Shown here: positions 1 through 6,812 of the stretch, piece by piece
How positions within the stretch are numbered: position 1 is the first letter of the stretch
How the letters are laid out: the number at the start of each line of letters is the position of its first letter
Assembly (NCBI GenBank): GCA_027311485.1
Contig: DAICYU010000004.1
Coordinates: 1-10,582 of the forward strand
Source: Acetobacteraceae bacterium
GTDB taxonomy: Bacteria; Pseudomonadota; Alphaproteobacteria; Acetobacterales; Acetobacteraceae
DNA: 10,582 nucleotides
Direction of reading: 5' to 3'
The notes under the pieces: model-generated
What the model saw: the letters and a program-made list of their open reading frames with translations, nothing else
Told to the model about the DNA's origin: nothing
Database searches by the model: none
Program-made: the position numbers and the translations under genes

Positions 1-1116
1 ATTCGGCGCATTATCGGTGGCGGACAGCCGGCGCCCGACGTCGCGCACCAGCAGCGCGATCTGCCCCGGCCGGGCCAGGGTATTGCCGGCGGCCGAAATC
101 TCCACCGCGGCCTCGCCGCCAAGCTCCCCCTGGACGGTGGTGGCGAACAGGCGCACCGACCCATGGCGGTGCAGATTGGCCAACAGCACGCCCAGATCGG
201 CCCCGGGACGGGATAGCCACCGGCCAAGCGACTGGCCCAGGACGGCGCCTTCGCCGCCCATCTGTACAAGGTCGAGGAACGCTTGGTTGGCACGCCGGAT
301 GAAGCCTTCGCGGTCGATCACCACGAACCCGTCGGGCAGGCGGTCGAAGAACTCATCGATCCCGGCCGGCGTCGCCATGCCCGACGCGAGTTGGGTGGGT
401 TCGGCCTGGGCAAGCTGGATCAGGAACATCGGCCCCGGTTCGGCCGGCATCAGCGACGCGCGCACCAGCCAGCTGGCCCGCTGCGGCCCGAAATGCACCA
501 GCAGCCCGGGCGCGCGGCCGGACTGCCGCACCCGGCGCAGCATGGCCTGGAACGAGTCACGATCGTCGGCGGTGATCTCCGGCAGCAGGTCGCGGCCGCG
601 GGCCAGGCCAAGCAGGCGGATCGCGACCGGGTTGGCTTCGATGATGCGAAGGTTATCGGCGCGGAGCGTCACCACCGCATCGTTCGAGGCATCGAACAGC
701 AGGCGGTAGCGTGTCTCCACCTCCCGCAGTTTCCAGTATTCCTGCTCCATCGCCTGCTGCGCGGCGATCAGGCGCGACTGGAGTTCCGCGACAGCCTGCA
801 GATTGCGGCCGATGGCCATCATGCCGGCCGAACCGCCGAGGCGGATCGTGGTGTACTCCATCGGCACTTCAAGGCCGCTGGGGAAGCGCTGGTTCAGCTG
901 CCGGAAGGCGGACACGCCATTCTCACGTGCTTCGGCCAGCATGCGCTGGACCTTGCCGCTCAGGCTGCCCTCAAAGGTTTCGACCCACGGGCGCCCGCGC
1001 CAGGTTTGCACCGCTTCGGCCGACACGGTGTTCGACAGAGTCACGTCCTGAATGACGCCATCAGCGTCAAGCATCAATGTAACATCAGGCTGGGCAATGT
1101 TAATGCCCGGCGGCAC
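1..1116 (-). CDS. ppsR: PpsR/CrtJ photosynthesis repressor, N-terminal part (C-terminus beyond left edge)
   Basis: PpsR/CrtJ represses bacteriochlorophyll, carotenoid and light-harvesting genes under oxygen, binding TGT-N12-ACA sites through a C-terminal Fis-type helix-turn-helix. I translated the minus strand from a GTG at 1116 and found 372 codons open to the edge. Visible in order: an N-terminal PAS-like region (about residues 8-105, with DVTLMLDADGVIQDV and EVPMEYTTIRLG), a Q-linker helix (about 106-135, LQAVAELQSRLIAAQQAMEQ), a PAS domain (about 136-240, TRYRLLFDASNDAVV) and another PAS domain (about 255-365, RLPDGFVVIDREGFI). This is the standard PpsR order. Family members have about 460-470 residues, so roughly 100, including the helix-turn-helix, are outside the window. 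The visible part contains no cysteine, unlike Rhodobacter homologues. It is divergent from the amidase locus. The family call is strong; the exact start is less sure. Confidence 0.9.
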   Translation of the reverse strand, partial: MPPGINIAQPDVTLMLDADGVIQDVTLSNTVSAEAVQTWRGRPWVETFEGSLSGKVQRMLAEARENGVSAFRQLNQRFPSGLEVPMEYTTIRLGGSAGMMAIGRNLQAVAELQSRLIAAQQAMEQEYWKLREVETRYRLLFDASNDAVVTLRADNLRIIEANPVAIRLLGLARGRDLLPEITADDRDSFQAMLRRVRQSGRAPGLLVHFGPQRASWLVRASLMPAEPGPMFLIQLAQAEPTQLASGMATPAGIDEFFDRLPDGFVVIDREGFIRRANQAFLDLVQMGGEGAVLGQSLGRWLSRPGADLGVLLANLHRHGSVRLFATTVQGELGGEAAVEISAAGNTLARPGQIALLVRDVGRRLSATDNAPN

Positions 1117-1130
1117 GGCGGTAATTTTAG

Positions 1131-1136
1131 CCTCCT
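1131..1136 (-). promoter_or_regulatory. Shine-Dalgarno AGGAGG of ppsR, unusually far from the GTG
   Basis: On the minus strand a perfect AGGAGG is followed by 14 bases and then the GTG at 1116, longer than the usual 5-9 base spacing. The only codon of start type at good spacing is an in-frame ATT at 1125-1123, five bases after the AGGAGG. An in-frame TGA lies 11 codons before the GTG and there is no ATG between them, so ppsR must start in this short interval or at the TTG/ATG codons near 1077-1072. The latter would cut into the conserved DVTLMLDADG segment. Confidence 0.6.
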
Positions 1137-1151
1137 GACGTAATCCCGCGC

Positions 1152-1248
1152 GTCACGTAGGGACGCCGTGTCACGATTAACAGGTTATGTGAGCGCTCTG
1201 ACGACTGTTAGCGGTTGTTTATATCATCCGTCACCTATCTATCGTGAC
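1152..1248. promoter_or_regulatory. Cluster of GTCAC half-sites upstream of ppsR (candidate operator)
   Basis: GTCACG occurs at 1152-1157 and 1170-1175. GTCAC at 1230-1234 faces GTGAC at 1244-1248 across a 9-base spacer, giving a 19-base interrupted palindrome. TCAC at 1171-1174 also faces GTGA at 1189-1192. Four half-sites in under 100 bases of an AT-rich promoter region suggest a regulator binding site. This is not the known PpsR consensus, and which protein would bind is unknown. Confidence 0.35.
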
Positions 1249-1339
1249 TCAGGCCGATTTTGTGCCCGATCGGCTGCCGTCAAAGCGCCTGGGTTGCAGC
1301 CGTTCCGCGGTGTGGGTTGCAACAGGCCAGCCTTTTCCC

Positions 1340-1434
1340 CCGGCCGGGCAACGCCTGGCCGGCATTTCCACCATTGCGGGCGTCCGGATCAGCGGATGAA
1401 AGGCCCCCTTTCCACCGGCTCCAGCCGGCTTCAT
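1340..1434 (+). repeat. Row of inverted repeats before the amidase operon
   Basis: Three hairpins follow one another on the plus strand. CCGGCC at 1340-1345 pairs with GGCCGG at 1357-1362 across 11 bases. GAAAGG pairs with CCTTTC across CCC at about 1398-1412. CCGG at 1415-1418 pairs with CCGG at 1425-1428 around a 6-base loop. An outer ATGAA (1396-1400) can pair with TTCAT (1430-1434) and enclose the last two. If transcribed, this would be a folded leader ending about 35 bases before the first start codon. I recognise no riboswitch or attenuator class. Confidence 0.4.
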
Positions 1435-1455
1435 GATCGCCGCACCTTATTATCG

Positions 1456-1460
1456 CGGAG
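1456..1460 (+). promoter_or_regulatory. Ribosome binding site fixing the small ORF start
   Basis: CGGAG lies seven bases before the ATG at 1468. It supports that codon, rather than any upstream codon in the same open frame, as the real start of the 69-residue protein. Confidence 0.55.
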
Positions 1461-1467
1461 TGTTCCA

Positions 1468-1677
1468 ATGGACCCGATCATCGTGGCCCTGGCCAAGGCA
1501 GCCGGACTGGACAGGGCCTTGACTGACTTCCCCGATGACGTGCAGGCGGCGGCCGAACAGGCACTTAATAATAAGACGGCGGTGCGCGTGCCTGAAGACC
1601 CCGCCGCCGAACCCTGGCCGCCCATGCGCGCGGGGATCGGTCAATGGGGTGCTGGTCACTCGGGTGCTGGCCAATGA
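1468..1677 (+). CDS. Small 69-residue protein, possible GatC/AtzG-like amidase partner
   Basis: This short gene begins MDPIIVALAKAAGLDRALTD and contains a probable helix rich in A and E (about residues 24-34), then an acidic, proline-rich tail with PEDPAAEPWPPMR (about 42-54). Its TGA overlaps the amidase ATG as ATGA at 1674-1677, so the two are probably translationally coupled. Known precedents are GatC with GatA and AtzG (DUF4089) with AtzE: small helical proteins of about 70-100 residues, the latter encoded just upstream of its amidase and needed for its folding or stability. Size, position and the Pro/Glu-rich end match that pattern, but I cannot see a decisive sequence match, so the role is inference. 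That it is a real gene is supported by its ribosome site and the overlap. The last 15 or so residues (GIGQWGAGHSGAGQ) look poorly conserved. Confidence 0.62.
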   Translation: MDPIIVALAKAAGLDRALTDFPDDVQAAAEQALNNKTAVRVPEDPAAEPWPPMRAGIGQWGAGHSGAGQ

Positions 1678-3068
1678 CGGCGCCGCATTGGCTGTCCGCG
1701 GCGGAAATCGCCCAGGCATACGCCAACCGCACCCTGTCGCCGACCGAGCTGATGACCGCGCTGCTGGCGCGCATCGAGGCACTCGATCCGCAGCTGAACG
1801 CTTTCATCCGCCTGGATGCCGAGGCCGCGATGCGCGCCGCCCGGGATGCCGAGGCCGATATCGCCGCCGGCCGTCACCGTGGGCCGCTGCACGGCATCCC
1901 GGTCGGCATCAAGGACATTATCGACGTCGCCGGCCTGCCCACCACCTGCCATTCCCAAATCCTGGTGGACAACGTCGCCAAGGCCGACGCGGCCGTGGTG
2001 CAAAAGCTGCGTCAGGCCGGCGCCATCGTCATCGGCAAGCTCTCGACGCACGAATTTGCCATCGGCGGTCCCAGCTTCGATCTGCCGTTTCCGCCGGCAC
2101 GCAATCCCTGGAATCGCGACCATCATCCCGGCGGCTCCTCCTCCGGCTCGGGGGCGGGTGTCGCGGCCGGTCTGTTCCCGCTGGCGCTGGGCACCGACAC
2201 CGGCGGATCGGTGCGCAATCCGGCCAGCGCCTGTGGCATCGTCGGGCTGAAGCCAACCTATGGCCTGGTGTCGCGGCGCGGCGTTTTTCCGCTGTCCTTC
2301 ACGCTGGACCATGTCGGGCCGCTGACCCGCACCGTGGCGGACAACGCGCTGCTGCTGGATGCGATCGCCGGGTACGACCCGGCCGATCCGGGCAGCGCCG
2401 CATCGCCGGCCCGCCAGTTCGGACGGCTGCTCGACCACGGGGTGCGCGGGCTGCGCATCGGCTTCGTGCGCCACTTCCACGAACGCGACCTGCCGGCGCA
2501 CCTGGATGTGGCCGCCGCGCTGGATGAGGCGGAACGCACACTGCGCGACGCCGGCGCCGATATCCGCCCGGTGACGCTGCCGACGTTGAATGAATTCGCC
2601 GGCATCAACCGCGTGATCCTGTGCAGTGAGGCCTGGTCGATCCATGCCCCTTGGCTGCGGCAGCGTCCGGGCGATTACGGACAGTTGGCTCGGCGGCGCC
2701 TGCTGCCCGGCGCGTTCATGACCGCCGGCGACTATGTCGGCGCGCAACGCCGCCGGACCCAGGTGATCGCCGCCGTCGAGGATGCGTTGCACGACGTCGA
2801 TGTGCTGATGTGTGCCAGTTCAATGGATCCATCCAGCCGGCTGGATGATCCGGAGGAGACCGCCCGCACCTATCCCCGGCAGGCGCGTACGCCGTTCAAT
2901 GTCACCGGCCATCCGGCCGTGGCGATGATGGCCGGGCTGGCGCGCACCGGCCTGCCGGTCTCGGTGCAGTTCGTCGGCCGTTACTTCGACGAGGCGACCG
3001 TGCTACGCGTGGCCGCGGCCTATGAACAGGCAGCCGGTTGGCATACCCGGAAGCCGCCGATTGGCTGA
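1674..3068 (+). CDS. Amidase-signature family hydrolase
   Basis: A 464-residue amidase that should hydrolyse a carboxamide to acid and ammonia in the cytoplasm. The Ser-cisSer-Lys triad is visible: Lys80 in GIPVGIKDIID, Ser155 at the start of SSSGSG in HPGGSSSGSGAGVAAG, and Ser179 in GTDTGGSVRNPAS. The 75- and 24-residue spacings equal those of K142/S217/S241 in FAAH. The GLKPTYGLVSRRGVFPLS segment (about 191-208) is also typical, and the length is normal. I chose the ATG at 1674 over one at 1644 because the protein then begins just before the conserved LSAAEIAQAYANRTLSP and overlaps the small gene as ATGA. It resembles GatA-like proteins, but no gatB is near, so a tRNA amidotransferase role is unlikely. 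The substrate cannot be read from sequence. The next hydrolase starts eight bases downstream. Confidence 0.93.
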   Translation: MTAPHWLSAAEIAQAYANRTLSPTELMTALLARIEALDPQLNAFIRLDAEAAMRAARDAEADIAAGRHRGPLHGIPVGIKDIIDVAGLPTTCHSQILVDNVAKADAAVVQKLRQAGAIVIGKLSTHEFAIGGPSFDLPFPPARNPWNRDHHPGGSSSGSGAGVAAGLFPLALGTDTGGSVRNPASACGIVGLKPTYGLVSRRGVFPLSFTLDHVGPLTRTVADNALLLDAIAGYDPADPGSAASPARQFGRLLDHGVRGLRIGFVRHFHERDLPAHLDVAAALDEAERTLRDAGADIRPVTLPTLNEFAGINRVILCSEAWSIHAPWLRQRPGDYGQLARRRLLPGAFMTAGDYVGAQRRRTQVIAAVEDALHDVDVLMCASSMDPSSRLDDPEETARTYPRQARTPFNVTGHPAVAMMAGLARTGLPVSVQFVGRYFDEATVLRVAAAYEQAAGWHTRKPPIG

Positions 3069-3075
3069 CCGCGGC

Positions 3076-3978
3076 ATGGCGCATCCCGAACGACCGGGTG
3101 CCGGCCCGGTCTCCCGCATCTATTTCTCCCAACGGCTGCGGCTGCATTACGTGGACTGGGGCAATCAGGATGCGCCGCCGCTGATCCTGCTGCATGGCGG
3201 ACGCGATCATTGCCGCAACTGGGACTGGGTCGCCGCCGATCTGGCGAAGGACTACCACGTGATCGCGCCCGACCTGCGCGGACATGGCGATTCCGCATGG
3301 TCGGCCTCCGGCCAGTACACGATGGCCAACTACATCTATGACCTGGCGCACCTGATCCATCAGCAGGCACTCGCCCCGGTGACGATCATCGCCCATTCGC
3401 TGGGCGGCAATATCGCGCTGCGCTACACCGGCATCTACCCGGACAAGGTCCGTCGCCTCGTCGCCATCGAGGGGCTGGGTCCCGGTCCTAAATCCGGTGC
3501 GGCATCCGACAGCAAGACGGTTGCGGAACGGATGCGCGACTGGATCGATGCACAGCGTGCGCTGTCCGGCCGGCAGCCGCGGCGCTACGCCAGTATCGAC
3601 GCTGCTTGCACCCGCATGCAGGAGGCCAATCCACACCTGACCCAGCCCCAGGCTCGGCATCTCACCCGCCACGGTGTCAACCAGAATGAAGACGGCACCT
3701 ATAGCTGGAAGTTCGACCCGTATGTCCGCCTGTGGCCGCCCTATGACATGACGCGGGAGGCAATCGCCGACCTCTGGGGCGCGATCACCTGTCCGACGCT
3801 GCTGGTTTACGGAACTGAAAGCTGGGCGACGAACCCTGCCGAGGACGGGCGCCTGGCATACTTCCACAGCGCCCGCGTGCTGGCGGTGCCGAAGGCCGGC
3901 CATTGGGTTCACCATGACCAGCTAAGCTTTTTTCTGCGACAGGTCCGCGCGTTCCTGGCTGTTGATAGTCCGCAATAA
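3076..3978 (+). CDS. Alpha/beta-fold hydrolase
   Basis: A 300-residue alpha/beta hydrolase, probably acting on an ester, amide or similar bond in the cytoplasm. From the ATG at 3076 the oxyanion motif HGG is at 40-42, APDLRGHGDS at about 64-73, the nucleophile elbow AHSLGG gives Ser108, and AGHWVHHD gives the catalytic His276. The acid is less clear: the strand after the lid reads LLVYGTESWATNP, so Glu248 is a candidate and the usual GxxD aspartate is replaced by Ser249. No signal peptide or membrane segment is seen. The start is uncertain. The ATG at 3076 lacks a good ribosome site, a TTG at 3061 has GGAAG seven bases upstream and overlaps the amidase stop, and an ATG at 3022 is also in frame. 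Tight packing behind the amidase suggests both act on one compound; this is inference. Confidence 0.88.
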   Translation: MAHPERPGAGPVSRIYFSQRLRLHYVDWGNQDAPPLILLHGGRDHCRNWDWVAADLAKDYHVIAPDLRGHGDSAWSASGQYTMANYIYDLAHLIHQQALAPVTIIAHSLGGNIALRYTGIYPDKVRRLVAIEGLGPGPKSGAASDSKTVAERMRDWIDAQRALSGRQPRRYASIDAACTRMQEANPHLTQPQARHLTRHGVNQNEDGTYSWKFDPYVRLWPPYDMTREAIADLWGAITCPTLLVYGTESWATNPAEDGRLAYFHSARVLAVPKAGHWVHHDQLSFFLRQVRAFLAVDSPQ

Positions 3979-3999
3979 CATTGCCAGGGCGTCTTCGGT

Positions 4000-5928
4000 A
4001 TGCGATTGCTACCGACCGTTACGATCGACGGCGACCGGAACGCCACGATGATGTCGGGCGGCTACGAACCCATGACAGTTGAACGCGCTGATGAGTTCGC
4101 GGCGCGGGTGCAGCGCCATGCGATCCGGGTTACCCGGCGCATCGTCCTGACCGCTGTCTTGCTGGTCGCCGGCATGTCGCTGTTCACCGGCTGGTTTCTC
4201 TGGAGCGATTACGAGGAGGCTTTGCGCACCGCCCGCTTGGCCGGCGACACCACCTCCGCGGCGCTGGCGGCCGAATTGACACGGAGCATCCACGCAGCGG
4301 ACGTGGCGTTGCAGGCCGTATCCGGCGCGATCCCGATTCCGGCCGCCGGGCCGGAACGAGACCTGCTGGCGGCGCGGATACGAATCGCCCTGCTGGCTGC
4401 GGGTGACCCGGACGCCGGATTGTATGTGGTCGGGGCCGACGGCGGTACGCTTCTGTCCCTGGGCGCGGCACCGCCAGACCCGGCCACCGTGCGGCGACAG
4501 ACGCATTTCGCCATTCATCGGGTCAATCCGAATGCGGGGCTGATCGTCGATCCGCCCATCCTCGATGCCACGGACCAGGTCATGACGATCAGCCAGCGGC
4601 TGCAAGCCCCGGATGGTCGCTTCGCCGGAGAGGCCGTGCTGCGGCTGAATCCGGCAAAGCTGCTGCATGTTGGGCCGGACATTGCGATCGGACGCCGCGG
4701 CCTTGTCTTCATCGCCGGCACCGACGGCATCATCCGGGCCAGCTTCGCCCGCAATGATCCCGCCGGGACCGCCCGCGCCGCCCACGCCGATTTCCCGTCC
4801 ACCACGGCCCTGCCGCCCGTTTCGACCAACGGCTTCACCCGGCGGGACGGCTTCGATAATGCCGAACGGCTGGTATCCGTCCGGCCGCTCGATCATCTCC
4901 CCCTGGTGCTGCTGGTCGCGCAGGATGTGTCTGCGACGCTGCGCCATGAGCATGCCCGCATGTGGCTGATCGGGGTGGTGCGGATTTTCGCCGCCTGCGT
5001 GATTTCGCTGCTTGCCTGGCTGCTCGCGCGGGAAATATGGCGCCGCAGTGCGCATGAGATTGCGTTGGCGCACGATCGGGACAACCTGCGGCAGATGCAG
5101 GCCCGCATCGACGCCGACCGCGCCCGGCTTGACGCGTTCGATCGCGCCCTGCAGGTCAGCCAGCGGGACCTTGAGGCCGCCAACCATGTGCGCTCCCAGT
5201 TCATGGCGAACATGAGCCATGAGTTGCGCACCCCTCTGCATGCCATCATCGGCTTTTCCGAACTGATCATGGGCCAGGCCCCGCATCTGCCGGGCGGCAC
5301 CCTCATCGGCAGCCATGCGCATGACATCCTGACCTCGGGGCAACACCTGCTGGCCCTGATCAACACTGTGCTGGACATCGCGAAGGTCGAGTCCGGCACC
5401 GCCGTGCTGCTGGAGGAGCCGCTGCCGATTTCCGACCTCATGCGCGACAGCCTGGTGGCGGTGCGGGGCCAGGCAGCGATGCGCGGCGTGGTGCTGGAAA
5501 CATCATCGGCGGCGCCGGCGCTGGAGGTGCTGGGCGACCGCACCCGGCTGCTGCAGGTGCTGATCAATCTGTTGTCGAACGCGGTAAAGTTTACGCCGCG
5601 CGGCGGCACGATCGCCTTCGACGTGGATACAACCGCGCAGGGCGAAGTGGTGTTTACCATCACCGACACGGGCGTCGGCATGACCGGGCCGGAAATCGAC
5701 ATCGCCCTGCAGCCTTTCGGGCAGGTCGACAACGCCGCCAACCGCTCGGCCGAAGGCACCGGCCTGGGGCTACCGCTGGCCCGGCGGCTGACCGAACTGC
5801 ACGGCGGGCGGCTGGAGATCCGCAGCTCCAAGGGCGCCGGCACCCGTGTTACGGTGACGCTGCCGGCAGACCGGCTGCGCTGGCACGGCAGGCCGCGCAC
5901 CGGCCTTGTTTCAGGGAGCGTCGCATGA
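4000..5928 (+). CDS. Membrane sensor histidine kinase with extracytoplasmic Cache-like domain
   Basis: A 642-residue sensor kinase. A transmembrane helix at about 48-68, an extracytoplasmic region at about 69-320 of the size and position of a double Cache sensor, and a second helix at about 322-343 come first. A coiled coil (about 352-398, rich in D, R, Q, E) leads to the HisKA domain, with the phospho-accepting His407 in FMANMSHELRTPLHAIIGFS. The HATPase domain follows: N-box with Asn527 in LINLLSNAVKF, G1 DTGVGM (556-561), QPFGQVD, and G2 GTGLGL (586-591). No receiver domain is attached and no response regulator is seen in the window. The start is uncertain: ATG codons at 4048, 4051 and 4072 are also in frame, and 4000 has only a weak AGGG ten bases upstream. 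It begins 21 bases after the hydrolase, and its TGA overlaps the ribokinase ATG. Confidence 0.93.
   Translation: MRLLPTVTIDGDRNATMMSGGYEPMTVERADEFAARVQRHAIRVTRRIVLTAVLLVAGMSLFTGWFLWSDYEEALRTARLAGDTTSAALAAELTRSIHAADVALQAVSGAIPIPAAGPERDLLAARIRIALLAAGDPDAGLYVVGADGGTLLSLGAAPPDPATVRRQTHFAIHRVNPNAGLIVDPPILDATDQVMTISQRLQAPDGRFAGEAVLRLNPAKLLHVGPDIAIGRRGLVFIAGTDGIIRASFARNDPAGTARAAHADFPSTTALPPVSTNGFTRRDGFDNAERLVSVRPLDHLPLVLLVAQDVSATLRHEHARMWLIGVVRIFAACVISLLAWLLAREIWRRSAHEIALAHDRDNLRQMQARIDADRARLDAFDRALQVSQRDLEAANHVRSQFMANMSHELRTPLHAIIGFSELIMGQAPHLPGGTLIGSHAHDILTSGQHLLALINTVLDIAKVESGTAVLLEEPLPISDLMRDSLVAVRGQAAMRGVVLETSSAAPALEVLGDRTRLLQVLINLLSNAVKFTPRGGTIAFDVDTTAQGEVVFTITDTGVGMTGPEIDIALQPFGQVDNAANRSAEGTGLGLPLARRLTELHGGRLEIRSSKGAGTRVTVTLPADRLRWHGRPRTGLVSGSVA
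5913..5918 (+). promoter_or_regulatory. Strong ribosome binding site for ribokinase inside the kinase gene
   Basis: AGGGAG sits six bases before the ATG at 5925, within the last codons of the histidine kinase gene. It confirms the ribokinase start in the ATGA overlap and allows independent as well as coupled translation. Confidence 0.6.
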
Positions 5929-6812
5929 TCGTCGTCTTCGGCTCTATCAATCTGGACCTGATCTTCACCGTGCCGCGGATCCCCGCACCGGGCGAAACCG
6001 TGCTGGGTCCGGCGACGCGGATCGAGCCGGGCGGAAAGGGCGCGAATCAGGCTGTAGCAGCGGCGCGCGACGGTGGCCGGGTGATCATGGCCGGCGCCGT
6101 CGGCACCGACAGCCTGGCATCGGGCGCCCTGGCGCTGCTGCAAGCAGCCGGTGTCGACCTCAGCCGGGTGCGCACGGTTTCCGCCAGCACCGGATGCGCG
6201 GCGATCGTCGTCGATCCCGCCGGCAACAATGCCATCGCCGTCGGTTCGGGCGCCAACCTGGCGGTCGTTGCCTCGCAGGTCGAGGACGCCGCGCTGGGAC
6301 CGGCCACCACGCTGGTGCTGCAGATGGAAGTGCCAGCCGCCGAAACCGCCGCGCTGATCGCCCGCGCTCGTGCAGCCGGCAGCCGGATCGTGCTGAACCT
6401 GGCGCCGGCCCTGTCATTGCCTGATGCGGCGCTGCGCGCGGTCGATCTTCTGGTTGTCAATGAAACCGAAGGCGCCTGGCTCGCGGCCGAGCAGGGGTGT
6501 GCGGCATCGGCGGTGGCGTTGCGCGATGCGCTGGGCGGCGTGTCGGTCGTGCTGACCCGCGGTGCGGCGGGCGCGGATGTCGCCGATCCGGCTGGCGCGT
6601 GGCGGGAGCCAGCCATGGCGGTGCAGGCTGTCGATACCACCGCGGCCGGCGATTGCTTCGTCGGCGTTCTGGCGCACCGGCTGGACCGCGGGGAGCCGTT
6701 GCGCCAGGCGGTGCAGCGGGCAAGCCGCGCCGCCGCACTATGCTGCACACGCCCTGGCAGCCAGGGCAGCATTCCAGCGGCGGCCGAAACCGACGCATTC
6801 GCCAGGGCCTGA
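5925..6812 (+). CDS. rbsK: Ribokinase (PfkB family)
   Basis: A 295-residue PfkB-family sugar kinase closest by motifs to ribokinase, which phosphorylates ribose to ribose 5-phosphate for the pentose phosphate pathway. The N-terminus carries the sugar-binding GSINLD (Asp11), followed by the first signature GGKGANQAVAAAR (36-48), then the central LQMEVP (Glu135, matching Glu143 of the Escherichia coli enzyme) and NETEG (179-183). The nucleotide/anion-hole signature DTTAAGDCFVG (237-247) contains the catalytic base Asp243. The C-terminal TRPGSQGSIP matches the E. coli TRKGAQPSVP segment that helps bind the activating cation. Length is normal. It is joined to the sensor kinase by an ATGA overlap, so ribose, another pentose or a nucleoside may be related to the sensed signal; that link is inference. 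No ribose transporter or nucleoside hydrolase is in the window. A related PfkB substrate cannot be excluded. Confidence 0.9.
   Translation: MIVVFGSINLDLIFTVPRIPAPGETVLGPATRIEPGGKGANQAVAAARDGGRVIMAGAVGTDSLASGALALLQAAGVDLSRVRTVSASTGCAAIVVDPAGNNAIAVGSGANLAVVASQVEDAALGPATTLVLQMEVPAAETAALIARARAAGSRIVLNLAPALSLPDAALRAVDLLVVNETEGAWLAAEQGCAASAVALRDALGGVSVVLTRGAAGADVADPAGAWREPAMAVQAVDTTAAGDCFVGVLAHRLDRGEPLRQAVQRASRAAALCCTRPGSQGSIPAAAETDAFARA

Larger units (their letters stand above)
1117..1467. other. Divergent intergenic region between ppsR and the amidase operon
   Basis: These 351 bases separate two genes reading away from each other, so promoters for both should lie here. The part next to ppsR (about 1170-1260) is clearly AT-richer than the surroundings, with stretches such as TTGTTTATATCATCC, and carries repeated GTCAC half-sites. 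The part nearer the amidase is GC-rich, with the 8-mer GGGTTGCA twice (1291-1298 and 1314-1321) and several hairpins. I found no convincing sigma-70 -35/-10 pair and no TGT-N12-ACA site. A long open frame crosses it from 1168, but its composition (many R, S, P, H) does not look coding before the ATG at 1468. Confidence 0.7.

Noticed and set aside
17..1143. Long plus-strand open frames over the left region
   Set aside because: They are rich in R, S, P and H with no family features, and lie opposite a clear PpsR reading on the minus strand.
1168..1467. N-terminal 100 residues of a longer frame leading into the small protein
   Set aside because: Composition is not protein-like, and the ribosome site and ATG at 1468 mark a better start.
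1117..1467. PpsR autoregulatory site TGT-N12-ACA
   Set aside because: I checked every TGT in the region on the plus strand and none has ACA 12 bases on; the motif is palindromic, so this covers both strands. Only a TGT-N8-ACA at 1169-1182 was found.
1674..3068. GatA subunit of a tRNA amidotransferase
   Set aside because: No gatB is present and the neighbours are hydrolase and sensing genes, so a free-standing amidase is more likely.
4009..5346. Long minus-strand frame opposite the histidine kinase
   Set aside because: The plus strand holds all kinase motifs, so the minus frame is a shadow.
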